Positions 46,733 through 57,900 of a DNA stretch of 64,000 nt are shown one piece after another. Numbering within the stretch: the first letter of the stretch is position 1; the number at the start of each line of letters is the position of its first letter. This DNA comes from DATGZH01 sp035297265 (GTDB lineage: Bacteria > Actinomycetota > Acidimicrobiia > Acidimicrobiales > RAAP-2). The notes under the pieces are model-generated. The model ran no database searches. It was not told the DNA's origin and worked only from the letters and a program-made list of their open reading frames with translations. The stretch is from contig DATGZH010000060.1 of NCBI GenBank assembly GCA_035297265.1, positions 1 through 64,000 of the forward strand. Direction: 5' to 3'. The position numbers and the translations under genes were made by a program.

Positions 46733-47775
46733 CCGGCGTCGACGACAAGACCGGCCCCTCGCTCGTCCTCGGCATCGAGACCTCCTGCGACGAGACGGCG
46801 GCCGCCGTCGTCGAGGACGGCCGGATCGTCCGCTCCTCGGTCGTGTCCTCCCAGGTCGACCTGCACGCCCGCTTCGGTGGCGTCGTGCCCGAGCTGGCCG
46901 GGCGGGCCCACCTGGCGCTCCTCACCCCGGTTGTGGCCGAGGCTCTCGAGCGGGCCGGCCTCGCCCCCGACGGCGGCCGCCCGCCGGTCGGGGCGGTGGC
47001 CGCCACCTACGGTCCGGGGCTGGTCGGGTCGCTCCTGGTGGGCCTCGCCGCCGGTAAGGCCCTGGCCATGGCCTGGCACGTGCCCTTCGTCGGGGTCAAT
47101 CACCTCGAGGCCCACCTTTTCGCAGCGGGCCTCGAGGCCGAGGTCGAGTACCCGGTCGTGGTCCTCCTCGTCTCGGGCGGCCACACGGTCCTCGTCGAGG
47201 AGCGGGGCCCCGGGGACTACCGGGTCCTCGGCCAGACCCTCGACGACGCGGCGGGAGAGGCCTACGACAAGGTGGCCCGCTATCTCGGCCTCGGCTACCC
47301 GGGCGGCCCGGCCATCGACCGCATCGCCGCCGAGGGTGACCCGGCGGCCTTCGCCTTCCCCCGGGCCCTCTACCACGAGGGCTTCGACTTCTCGTTCTCG
47401 GGCTTGAAGACCTCGGTCGTGCGCACCGTCGAGCGCCACCCCGAGGCGCCGACCGCCGACGTGGCCGCCTCGTTCCAGGAGGCGGTGGTGGACGTCCTCG
47501 TGACGAAGGCCCGCCGGGCGCTGGCGGCCACCGGGGCGAAGGGCCTGGCCCTGGCGGGCGGGGTGGCCGCCAACTCGCTCCTCCGGCGTCGGGCGGCCGA
47601 GGCCGCGGCGGGCGACGGCGCGGCCGTCTACGTGCCCACGCTGGCCATGTGCACCGACAACGCGGCCATGGTGGCGGCGGCCGGTGCTTACCGCCTCGGG
47701 CGGGACGGCCCGACCACGCTCTCACTCGGGGCCGAGCCCAATCTCTCGCTGTCGGGCCGAGCCCGGGCAGCGTGA
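46729..47775 (+). CDS. tsaD: tRNA N6-adenosine threonylcarbamoyltransferase TsaD
   Basis: TsaD transfers the threonylcarbamoyl group to A37 of tRNAs reading ANN codons. The 348-residue product has LGIETSCDETAAAVV, the metal His pair H125 and H129 in NHLEAHLFAAG, and LLVSGGHTVLV. GTG 46729 overlaps rimI. It is the last gene before the region of secreted repeat proteins. Confidence 0.97.
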   Translation: MTGVDDKTGPSLVLGIETSCDETAAAVVEDGRIVRSSVVSSQVDLHARFGGVVPELAGRAHLALLTPVVAEALERAGLAPDGGRPPVGAVAATYGPGLVGSLLVGLAAGKALAMAWHVPFVGVNHLEAHLFAAGLEAEVEYPVVVLLVSGGHTVLVEERGPGDYRVLGQTLDDAAGEAYDKVARYLGLGYPGGPAIDRIAAEGDPAAFAFPRALYHEGFDFSFSGLKTSVVRTVERHPEAPTADVAASFQEAVVDVLVTKARRALAATGAKGLALAGGVAANSLLRRRAAEAAAGDGAAVYVPTLAMCTDNAAMVAAAGAYRLGRDGPTTLSLGAEPNLSLSGRARAA

Positions 47776-47884
47776 CGATCCCGTGACAATGCCGGGCGTC
47801 GCGGGTTCTTGTACCCGTCGGGAGCTGGGCAGCGACCGGGGACCCGGGTGACCATTTCGTGTCGATGCGCCGGACCGCGTTGAC

Positions 47885-47914
47885 TCAGCACTCTCTCAGC
47901 AACAAGAGTGCAAC
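47885..47914 (+). promoter_or_regulatory. CIRCE-like inverted repeat with 12-nt spacer
   Basis: TCAGCACTC (47885-47893) and GAGTGCAAC (47906-47914) match the two CIRCE half-sites at 8/9 and 7/9, but the spacer is 12 nt instead of 9. It stands ~75 nt before the secreted protein gene, with TTGACT at 47880-47885 beside it. As a plain hairpin it forms 7 pairs (GCACTCT/AGAGTGC). Confidence 0.45.
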
Positions 47915-47986
47915 CGGAGCATCACCGAGTGGCGACTGGACCCAAGTGGGGTTCGGCTGGGCGATGCAGGTGGGGGTGGGGCAGTG

Positions 47987-50900
47987 ATGAGCCAGATGCC
48001 GGAGTCGCAGCGCGTCGCGGGTGCTCACCGGTCGAGGCCGGTCTTCCCGGTCGCCCTGGCCCGGGTGGTGCTCGGGCTCTCGCTGGCCGTGGGCGGGCTC
48101 GCCGTCGTGCTGGCGGCGGCCGGGCCGGCCACCACGGCTGGCGCCGCCCCGCCGGCACTGCGCTCAGGGGCGCCGGTGGCGCCGCACCTGGCCGTGCCGT
48201 TCCCACAGGTCAAGGCGCCCCTCGGCGCGCCCGCAGGGAACGCGAGCGCCAGCCAGCTCGACCCGCGGAGGACGCTCGGCCCGGTGCCGCAGGTCTCGGT
48301 GGGGCCGGCCGCCACCTTCACGGTGAACTCGAGCGCCGACTCCCCGCTCTTGAGCCCGGGCGGCACCACCTGCGCCGACTCCGAGGGCACCCCGCTGTGT
48401 TCGCTCCGCGCCGCGGTGCAGGCGGCCAACAACCTGGCCGCGCCGGTGGTGATCGATCTCCCGGCCGGCACCTACGACCTGAGCGACTCGACGCTCGGCT
48501 CGCTGACCGTCGCCAATCCCGGCGGTACCTCGATCGTGGGCGCCGGGGCCTCGACCACGACCATCGCCGTGCCGGGTGGTAACCCCTACGGCGTCGTCCA
48601 GGTCGTCGACACGGCCGGCGGCGCCGGCGGCACCCTGTGGGCCTCGGGCGTGACACTGACCGGTGGGAGCGCCGGCTCCAGCGACGGCGGGGGGCTGGCC
48701 GTCGTCGACCCGAACGACGCGGCGGTCCTCGACGACGTGACGGTGACCGGCAATACGGCGGAGAGCGGCGGCGGGCTCGCCTGCGGGACGAGCGATTACG
48801 GCGGGAGTCTCTGGGTCACGGACTCGACGATCACGGGCAACTCGGCCACCGACGACGGTGGCGCCCTCTACGAGTACTGGTGCGGCGTGCAGCTCACGGA
48901 TGACACCATCACCAACAACACCGCGGCCGACGACGGCGGCGGTGCCCTGTACAACGAATACGGCAACGTGACGATCACCGATGGACTGCTCTCGTCCAAC
49001 ACCGCCGGGACCGCCTCTCAGGCAGGCTACGGCGGGGCCATCTACGACTACTACGCCGACGCCGAGCTCAACGGGGCAACGGTGGACAACAACGTGGCGA
49101 TGGACGACGGCTGGGGCGGCGGTATCTATCAGTACGACGAGAGTGACCTCACGGTCACTGGCGGCTCGATATCGGGCAACGCCGCCGAAGGGACCAGCTC
49201 TGTCGGTGGGGGCATCGCCAGCGACGGCGGGGTCTTGATAGCCCTCCACGGCGTGGCGGTGACCAACAACTCCACCGGTGCCGACAGCTACGGCGACGGC
49301 GGCGGCGGCCTCTACCTGTACGAATACACGTACGGGACGGGGGTCACTATCGACGACCACAGCACCTTCTCGGGCAACCAGACGGGAGCGATCGTCGCCT
49401 ACGGGTATTACGGCGGCGGCGTGATGGACATCTCCGACTCGACGATCTCGGGGAACAGCTCCGACATCGAGTACAGCGCCGGGGCGATCACCGAGTACAG
49501 CTACTACTACGCAGGCAACGCGCTCACCCTCACGAACGACGTCGTCGACGGCAACTCGGCGACCGCCGACTACACCGCCGGTGCCATCATGACCTGGACG
49601 GAGGAGGAGGGCGGGACGGCCCTCTCGGTACAGGGGAGCACGCTCGACGGCAACACCACGACCGGGGAGTACTCGGGCGGCGCCGTCTTCGCCTGGGCCG
49701 AGGAGTACGCCGGCGTCAACGTGGCCCTCGACGACGACACGCTCGACGCCAACAGCGCCAGCGGCTACTTCGCTGGCGGGGCCGGCCTGGCCTGGGCCGA
49801 GGAGTATGCCGCCGTCAACGTCTCCATGGACGGTGACACGGTCGACGGCAACGCCTCGACCGGCGCGGAGGGATCCGGGGGGGTCCTCGCCTGGTCCGAG
49901 GAGTACTCCAACGCCTCGCTCGACGCCAGCAACTCGACGATGTCGGACAACACCGCACCCGACGATGGGTACGGCGGGGCGATCTACGCCTACGACGAGG
50001 ACGACTATTCCCCGACCGAGGTCAACCTCACGAACGACGTGCTCTCGGGTAACTCCGTCGGGTCCACGACGTCGGGCGAGGAGGGCTATGGCGGCGCCGT
50101 TGCCCTGTACTACTACGGCACGCTCGACGTCACCGACTCGAAGTTGTCCGACAACTCGGCTATCGGGACGTCCGCCTCCGGTGCCTACGGCGGGGCGGTC
50201 TACGACGCCAGCTACGAGTCGGCCACCTACACCGGCGACCTCATCACGGGCAACCAGGCCACCGGGACCGGCTCCTGGGGCGGCGCGATCTACAGCGACG
50301 ACGAGGGAGGTGACGTCGTCAAGCAGTCGACGATCTCCGACAACCGCGCCGAAGCGGGCGGCGGCTTCTACTTCGACTCGGACGGCTACGAGCTGCGGCT
50401 CGAGAACTCGACGGTGAGCGGCAACACGGCGGGCAACTCGTCGGCCGCCGGAGCAGGCGGGGGGCTGTTCCTCGATGACACCGAGGTGGACGCGACCAAC
50501 TCCACCATCGTCAACAACGTGGCGCTCAACACGTCGTCCACCATGGGCGAAGGGGGAGGCATCGCCGACATCGGCGGTGCGGACACGCTCGAATTCACGA
50601 CGATCTCCGGGAACGCCGCGGGCCTCGGAGGTGGCTACTACGGCGCCAGCAAGGGCGGCGTGGCCAAGGGGAGCATCATCGCCGGCAACACGGCGGTGCT
50701 GGCCGACCCGACGGCCTCGGACTGCGACGCCACGAGCACGGCGGCCACGCTGACGTCGTCGGGCAACAACGTCTTCGGGTCGGCCTCGTGCGTGACCGCG
50801 CTGTCCCTGGGCGACGTGGTGACGAGCACTGCCGAGCTCGGCCCGCTGAATCTCAACCCGGGCCCCGACGAGGCGACGGCCACGTACCCGACGGCGACCG

Positions 50901-51793
50901 TGGCCCTCCTCCCGGGCAGCCCGGCCATCGGGAACGGCGGCTCGCTCTGCCCCGCCACCGACCAGCGTGGCGTGGCCCGTCCCACGCACGGCGGCTGTGA
51001 CTCCGGGGCCTACCAGTACGTGGCGCCGACCTACTGGCTCGTGTCCAAGGACGGCGGGGTATTCGGCTTCGGCCACGGGTTCTTCGGCTCGGTGCCCGGG
51101 GTGGGGGTCCACGTGACCAACATCGTGGGCATCGCCGCCAGCCCCGACGGCGGCGGTTACTGGATCGTCGGGAACGACGGTGGCGTCTACGCCTTCGGTG
51201 ACGCCCGCTTCGCCGGCTCGGTGCCCGGTCTCCAGATCAACGTGACCAACGTCGTGGGCATCGTCCCCACCCCCGACGGGGGCGGCTACTGGATCGTCGG
51301 GAACGACGGCGGCGTCTACACCTTCGGCGACGCCGCGTTCGCCGGCTCGGTGCCCGGTCTCCAGATCAACGTGACCAACGTCGTGGGCATCGCCGCCACC
51401 CCTGACGGGGGTGGCTACTGGATCGTCGGGAACGACGGCGGCGTCTACACGTTCGGTGACGCCCGGTACTACGGCTCGGTGCCCGGTCTCCAGCTCAACG
51501 TGAACAACGTCGTGGGCGTCGTGGCCAACCCCGACGGGAGCGGCTACTGGCTCTTCAGCAACGACGGCGGGGTCTACGGCTTCGGCAGCTCCCGCTACTG
51601 GGGCTCGGTGCCGGGCCTCGCGGTCCACGTGAACGACGTCGTCGGCGGGGCGGCGGGCCTGAACGGGCTCGGGTACTGGATGGCCGGGAGGAACGGCGGG
51701 GTCTACGCCTTCCCCGACGCCGTCTACCAGGGCTCGATGGTCGGCCAGCCCCTGAACGAGCCCATCGTGGCCATGGCCGCCTTCGTGTCCTGA
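47987..51793 (+). CDS. large secreted beta-helix repeat protein with six C-terminal 42-43-residue repeats
   Basis: A 1268-residue exported protein. A long signal peptide ends near the AAAGPATTAGAAPP region. Residues ~105-145 hold FTVNSSADSP and CSLRAAVQAAN, a block that opens many bacterial beta-helix proteins. Up to ~residue 1000 there are many short units with D-S-T-I-S-G-N-x-A and GGG/GGAIY turns, rich in Asn, Asp, Gly, Tyr, as in polymorphic-adhesin or pectate-lyase-like helices. Residues 1016-1268 are six units of the YWIVGNDGGVYAFGDA type, common in actinobacterial secreted proteins. No sortase signal or membrane anchor follows, so surface attachment is unexplained. ATG 47987 is used, after GGTGGGGGTGGGG. 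Function unknown; adhesion is a guess from the fold. Confidence 0.85.
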   Translation: MSQMPESQRVAGAHRSRPVFPVALARVVLGLSLAVGGLAVVLAAAGPATTAGAAPPALRSGAPVAPHLAVPFPQVKAPLGAPAGNASASQLDPRRTLGPVPQVSVGPAATFTVNSSADSPLLSPGGTTCADSEGTPLCSLRAAVQAANNLAAPVVIDLPAGTYDLSDSTLGSLTVANPGGTSIVGAGASTTTIAVPGGNPYGVVQVVDTAGGAGGTLWASGVTLTGGSAGSSDGGGLAVVDPNDAAVLDDVTVTGNTAESGGGLACGTSDYGGSLWVTDSTITGNSATDDGGALYEYWCGVQLTDDTITNNTAADDGGGALYNEYGNVTITDGLLSSNTAGTASQAGYGGAIYDYYADAELNGATVDNNVAMDDGWGGGIYQYDESDLTVTGGSISGNAAEGTSSVGGGIASDGGVLIALHGVAVTNNSTGADSYGDGGGGLYLYEYTYGTGVTIDDHSTFSGNQTGAIVAYGYYGGGVMDISDSTISGNSSDIEYSAGAITEYSYYYAGNALTLTNDVVDGNSATADYTAGAIMTWTEEEGGTALSVQGSTLDGNTTTGEYSGGAVFAWAEEYAGVNVALDDDTLDANSASGYFAGGAGLAWAEEYAAVNVSMDGDTVDGNASTGAEGSGGVLAWSEEYSNASLDASNSTMSDNTAPDDGYGGAIYAYDEDDYSPTEVNLTNDVLSGNSVGSTTSGEEGYGGAVALYYYGTLDVTDSKLSDNSAIGTSASGAYGGAVYDASYESATYTGDLITGNQATGTGSWGGAIYSDDEGGDVVKQSTISDNRAEAGGGFYFDSDGYELRLENSTVSGNTAGNSSAAGAGGGLFLDDTEVDATNSTIVNNVALNTSSTMGEGGGIADIGGADTLEFTTISGNAAGLGGGYYGASKGGVAKGSIIAGNTAVLADPTASDCDATSTAATLTSSGNNVFGSASCVTALSLGDVVTSTAELGPLNLNPGPDEATATYPTATVALLPGSPAIGNGGSLCPATDQRGVARPTHGGCDSGAYQYVAPTYWLVSKDGGVFGFGHGFFGSVPGVGVHVTNIVGIAASPDGGGYWIVGNDGGVYAFGDARFAGSVPGLQINVTNVVGIVPTPDGGGYWIVGNDGGVYTFGDAAFAGSVPGLQINVTNVVGIAATPDGGGYWIVGNDGGVYTFGDARYYGSVPGLQLNVNNVVGVVANPDGSGYWLFSNDGGVYGFGSSRYWGSVPGLAVHVNDVVGGAAGLNGLGYWMAGRNGGVYAFPDAVYQGSMVGQPLNEPIVAMAAFVS
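51032..51790 (+). repeat. six tandem ~129-bp repeats (42-43 residues each)
   Basis: Units start at 51032 (126 bp), 51158, 51287, 51416, 51545 and 51674 (129 bp each, the last slightly shorter). Each begins YW and contains NDGGVYxFGD, GSVPG and VVGIAATPDGGG. Units 2-4 are nearly identical, the outer ones diverged. The unit is the known Gly/Tyr-Trp repeat of actinobacterial secreted enzymes. Confidence 0.93.
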
Positions 51794-51907
51794 TGCGGCG
51801 GGGTCGCCCGCTCACAGGCAGCTGTGCCGTCGGGCCGCCTCCGGGCGGCCCGACGGGCGTCCCCGGGGGCGGGCGGACGTCCCGGGCCCGCCCTGACCGG
51901 CGCCCGG

Positions 51908-51936
51908 TTGCTCCCCCGCACGGCGCCCGCTAGGAT
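51908..51936 (+). promoter_or_regulatory. groES promoter (TTGCTC-N17-TAGGAT)
   Basis: TTGCTC at 51908-51913 and TAGGAT at 51931-51936 are 17 bases apart, and the CIRCE operator starts at the last base of the -10 box. HrcA bound there would cover the transcription start. Confidence 0.65.
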
Positions 51937-51962
51937 TAGCACTCGCAAGGTCAGAGTGCTAG
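51936..51962 (+). promoter_or_regulatory. CIRCE operator of groESL
   Basis: TTAGCACTC, 9-nt spacer GCAAGGTCA, GAGTGCTAG: a match to the HrcA operator at 17 of 18 half-site positions (last A is G). It lies 24 nt upstream of groES. HrcA itself is not in this window. Confidence 0.95.
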
Positions 51963-51985
51963 AAGTGCCAAGGAGGCCCCTTCTC

Positions 51986-52282
51986 ATGAAGCTGCACCCC
52001 CTGGAAGACCGGATCGTCGTCCGGCCCGGCGAGTCCGAGGAGACCACGGCCTCCGGGCTGGTCATCCCCGATACCGCCAAGGAGAAGCCCCAGCAGGGCG
52101 AGGTCCTGGCCGTGGGCCCGGGCCGGCGAGCCGAGCACACGGGCGAGCTCATCCCCCTCGAGGTCAAGGTGGGCGACACCGTCGTCTATTCCAAGTACGG
52201 CGGCACCGAGATCACCGTCGACGGCGAGGACCTGCTCATCCTCTCGGGCCGGGACGTCCTGGCCAAGATGTTGAAGAAGTAG
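51986..52282 (+). CDS. groES: co-chaperonin GroES
   Basis: GroES caps the GroEL chamber. The 98-residue product has the start KLHPLEDRIVVRPGESEE, the mobile loop near TTASGLVIPDTAKEKPQ, and the closing LILSGRDVLAKMLKK. ATG 51986 follows AAGGAGG by 8-9 nt. Heat-shock control by HrcA is indicated by the CIRCE element. Confidence 0.98.
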   Translation: MKLHPLEDRIVVRPGESEETTASGLVIPDTAKEKPQQGEVLAVGPGRRAEHTGELIPLEVKVGDTVVYSKYGGTEITVDGEDLLILSGRDVLAKMLKK

Positions 52283-52364
52283 GGGCCAACGCCCCGGCCA
52301 CCGGGCGCCCGCCCGGGGCCCCCCGATCACCTGAGAAGCACCCCACGAGGAGCACGCGTCACCG

Positions 52365-54014
<1,650 letters not shown>

Positions 54015-54054
54015 GAGCACGGCGAACGGGCCGCCTCCCGCGGTCCGACGCCGG

Positions 54055-54080
54055 TCGGCCGGGCCCACGGGCCCGGCCGA
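54055..54080 (+). terminator. groEL terminator hairpin
   Basis: CGGCCGGGCCC (54056-54066) and GGGCCCGGCCG (54069-54079) form a perfect inverted repeat, extended by a T-A pair; the realistic loop is CACG. It is 41 nt after the groEL stop. No U-run follows. Confidence 0.7.
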
Positions 54081-54123
54081 GCCGCGTGGGCGGTCGGGCG
54101 CTCGCCGTAGGGTGAGCTGACCC

Positions 54124-54876
54124 GTGTCCTCATCCGATCCCGCCGTCCCGCCCCAGATCGTCCCGCGCCCACCGACCGCCCGGCCCGGCGGCCCGCCGCC
54201 CTGGTCAGGCCTCCCGCCCGGGCGCCGCCGCCACCTCACGCTCGAGGTGGTGCTCGACGCCCTCGACCGCGCCGGTCACGGGGGCGACGCCCCGCCGCCG
54301 GGTGAGGCGCCGGCCGAGGTGCTCGACTCGTTCGTCTCGGTCGAGCGAGCGGCCCTCGCCGCGGTCCTCGTGGCACTGTTCGAGGAGCGCGGTGAAGCCC
54401 GAGTGGTGCTGACCCGCCGCTCGACGCGCCTGCGGTCGCACCGGGGCGAGGTGAGCTTCCCGGGCGGCCGGGCCGAGCCGGGCGAGGACCCGTGGGCTGC
54501 CGCCGTCCGCGAGGCGGCCGAGGAGGTGGGCCTCGACCCGGCCACCGTGACCCGTCACGGCTGGCTGCAACCCGTCGTCACGTTCCAGTCGGGCTCGTTC
54601 ATCATGCCGGTGGTGGGCGGCCTGCCCGGCCGGCCGGTGCTCGTGGCCAACCCGGCCGAGGTCGACCGGGTCTTCGACGTGGCCCTGACCGACCTCCTGG
54701 CCGACGACGTCTTCCACGAGGAGCTGTGGATGCTCCCGGAGAGCGCCGACTCCGATGGCCGGGAGCGGCCGATCTGGTTCTTCGAGGCGGCGGGCGAGCT
54801 CGTGTGGGGGGCGACGGCCCGCGTCCTCACGGAGCTGCTCGCTGTCGTCGTCGGGGTCAAGCCCCCGCCCCGCTGA
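54124..54876 (+). CDS. CoA pyrophosphatase (NudL-type Nudix hydrolase)
   Basis: The Nudix box begins at G115 and reads GRAEPGEDPWAAAVREAAEEVG, matching GX5EX7REXXEEXG. The block VLTRRSTRLRSHRGEVSFPGG just before it is the extra motif of CoA-hydrolysing members. A ~70-residue Pro/Ala/Gly-rich extension precedes the domain, making 250 residues. GTG 54124 is preceded by TAGGGT at 54108-54113 (10 nt away), so a nearly leaderless transcript is possible. Confidence 0.88.
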   Translation: MSSSDPAVPPQIVPRPPTARPGGPPPWSGLPPGRRRHLTLEVVLDALDRAGHGGDAPPPGEAPAEVLDSFVSVERAALAAVLVALFEERGEARVVLTRRSTRLRSHRGEVSFPGGRAEPGEDPWAAAVREAAEEVGLDPATVTRHGWLQPVVTFQSGSFIMPVVGGLPGRPVLVANPAEVDRVFDVALTDLLADDVFHEELWMLPESADSDGRERPIWFFEAAGELVWGATARVLTELLAVVVGVKPPPR

Positions 54877-54930
54877 CTGCGCCGACGGCCCCGGGCGAAC
54901 CGAGGCTGCAACAACCGACGAGGGGACGGC

Positions 54931-57900
54931 CTACGAGGGCGGCTCGGCGTAGTGAGGGAACACCGGGCCGGGCGCGATGGCAACGAAGTTGACCGGCGTG
55001 ATCGGGAAGCTCACCCCCAGGCAGGAGTACACGGCCCAGGGGATCCTGTTCTCATTCAAGGGGAAATTGATCCCTTGCCCGCTCAGGGTTTGGTAGACGT
55101 CGAAGATCTTCGAGACATTGGCGGCGAGCTGGTTGAAGGGGGGTGGGATCAGTCCGAGGGAGAAGTCGATGATGCTGCCGACGTCGATGTCGCCCCCCGG
55201 CACCCCGTAACCGCCCCACCAGTCGGTCGAGGCGTCAACGAAGGCCTCCCAGGGTGGAACACAGGGGAGCAGACCGAGCCACGGGTACTCCTGGGTCGTG
55301 CTCTCGACGGCAACGGCGTCTTCGTCGTAACTGAACTGGGAATAGCCGACGGCCAGGGCCGCCAGCAGCGGGACGGAGATGGCGGTCACGAGGTATTGGA
55401 ACTGGGCGCCGTCGACGGTGTCGCCGGCCGAGGCCGACTCGAGCTGGATGCCGGTCCCGCCGTACTCGGAGTCGTCGAAGGGGGTGGGCCGGCTCGCCGT
55501 TCCCCCGGCTTCCGTGACCCCCCCGACTGAACCGTCGTCCTGGCTGGTGAAGATCACCGGCGTCGCAGGTATCCCGCTCGCACCGACGACGAAGTCGCTG
55601 CTCGCCGGCACGTCGATGCCGGTTTCGTTCGGTGCGACCTTGATCATGGTGCCGGGGTCGAGCGTCAAGGTGTCGCTCGCGTTCACATAGAGGGTGCTCT
55701 CGAGCACGAGGGGTAGCGTCGTGTTGTTCCACTCGCCGTAGGCTGAGTTGCCCCCGCTCAGGAACATCCCGGCCATGTTGTCCCCACTGGCTACGTCGTT
55801 GGTGATGGTGCCGAAGTTGAGGATGGCGTTTTGCATCGTGTAGGCCGGGTCCCCGGGGGCCACGACCGAGTCGTTCTCCAGGACGGGTGTGGTGTTCACG
55901 GTGTTGACGATGGTGATGCCACCACCCTCCACCGTGTCCCCAGTCAGGACAGCATTGGTGACGTAGTCGACGAAGGCGCCACCGTAGGAGCCCCCGCTGC
56001 CGGGATTCAGCGTAGTGTTCTCCATCGTGAAGTTTCCGGCCACGGTCGAAGAGTCGTTCACCCAGACGCCCGCTGATCCGGAGAACGTGTCGCCGTTGAG
56101 GGTGATCGACTGGTCGGTGGTACCCCAGACGGCGTTCTCCCCGTAGTAGGTGGTGGTGCCGCCGGCGTAGTCCACGTTGGTGTTGTTCACGGTGAGGATG
56201 CCGGTCCCGGCCACGCCGAAGCCACCCCAATCGCCCTCGATGGGGGTACCCGACCCGGTGTCGCCTCCGACGGAGTTGTCGTTGACCGAGGTGAACGTCA
56301 CGCCGTCGGCGTCGAGCTCCCCTTCCACCAGGAAGGAGCAGAGCGAGCCGTCGGGGCAGGGCTGCCCGCCGGCCGGGTAGTTGCCCTTCACCACCGTGCC
56401 GGCTGACAGCGTGAGGGTGACGGACGGGAGGATCAGCAGCTGCCCTGCGATCACCATGGAAATCGGGTTCTGCCATGTCCCGCTGTCGACGAGCGTCGAC
56501 TGGAGAAGCTCGATTTCGGTGTCCGGGCCCGAGGCGGCGTTCCCGGTGATGTCGGCCAGGTCCAGATAGGGGGTACTGATCACGTAGGCGGCACCAAGAG
56601 GATCGATGACCTGATTGTTCTCAAGTGTGATCTGCGAGTTGATCTCGTTGTAGATGACGATTTGGCCGCTGGTCACGGTGTTACCTGTCACGACCGGCGA
56701 CTCCACCCCGACCATCGAGAGAGTGGCGTCCGCGGTCGTCCCAGTGACCGTGATCTGCCCGGGGTCGCCGTCGAAGGTGAGCTGCGCCGAGTCGGAGAAG
56801 ATGTCATCGGTTAGCGTGACGGGGTCGTCTCCGTTGGTGAAGAGGCTCTGGCACAGGCCGTACTTACAGGTCGCCGCATAGTCGACGGAGGAGCCCCGGA
56901 GATCGAGGGTGCCACCCTCGAGCCCGAACCCGTACCAGTCGCCCTCGGCGGGGGAACCCGAGCCGGTCATGCCGCCCACGGAGTTGTCGTTGACCGAGGT
57001 GAAGGTGACGCCTGTGGCGTCGAGGGTGCCCTCGACGTCGATCGAGCACGCCGTCTCGTACTGGCAGAACTGGCCACTCGAGGTCGACTTCACCACGGAG
57101 CCGCTGGTGAGAATCGTGGTCCCAGTGAGGACGAGCGTGTTCTCGGTTACCATCGGCAGCGACTCGTTCCACGTACCCGTGGCAATCGAGGCGTCGAACT
57201 CGATGGCGAGCGTGCCGTTGCCGACGGCCGAATCCCCGGTCACGTTGTCGAAATCGATGTCCGGCGACTGGATGAAGTACGCCATGCCTCCAGGGTCGGT
57301 GACGGTGTCGTCCGTGACCGTAGGCATGGTTGTTTGGTCCTCGACCGTGATCGTGCCGTCGGACACCGAGTCGCCAGTGATCACCGGGGAGCCCTCGGTC
57401 TGGAAGTTGAGACTGGCATCGGTGGTGGTGTCACTGACGGTAAGGGGGCCCGTGCCGTCTTGCACAACCAGCTGGGAAGAGTTCGAGAAAGTGCCACCGG
57501 TGACCGTGATCGACGCACCGCCGTAGCCGAAGAGGCTCTCGCACAGTCCATACGTGCACCCGTCGGCGTAGTCGACCACCGAATTGGAGAGATCGAGGGT
57601 GCCCGTCACGCCGAAGCCCAGCCAATCACCTTCACCCGGTGATCCCGAACCTGTGACGCCGCCCACCGAATTGTCATTCAATGAGGTGAAGGTGACACCT
57701 GTGGCGTCCAGCGTCCCTGCCACCTTGATCGAGCATGTCACGCCGTTGGCGCACACGAGCCCGGTCCCACCCAGCTTCACGGTGGTGCCTTGGGGCAGCG
57801 TGACGGTCCCGCTGATGGTGAGCCCCCGGTAGGCGACGATGGGCAGACTGCCGCTCCAGGTGCCGGTCACGACGGAAGCGTCGAACTCGACGGCGAGCTC

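Noticed and set aside
47885..47914. A second true CIRCE operator
   Set aside because: The half-sites fit but the spacer is 12 nt rather than 9, which shifts the faces; kept only as CIRCE-like.
51032..51790. CRISPR-like or mobile repeats
   Set aside because: The repeats are contiguous, in frame and 126-129 bp long, so they are protein repeats rather than spacer-separated direct repeats.
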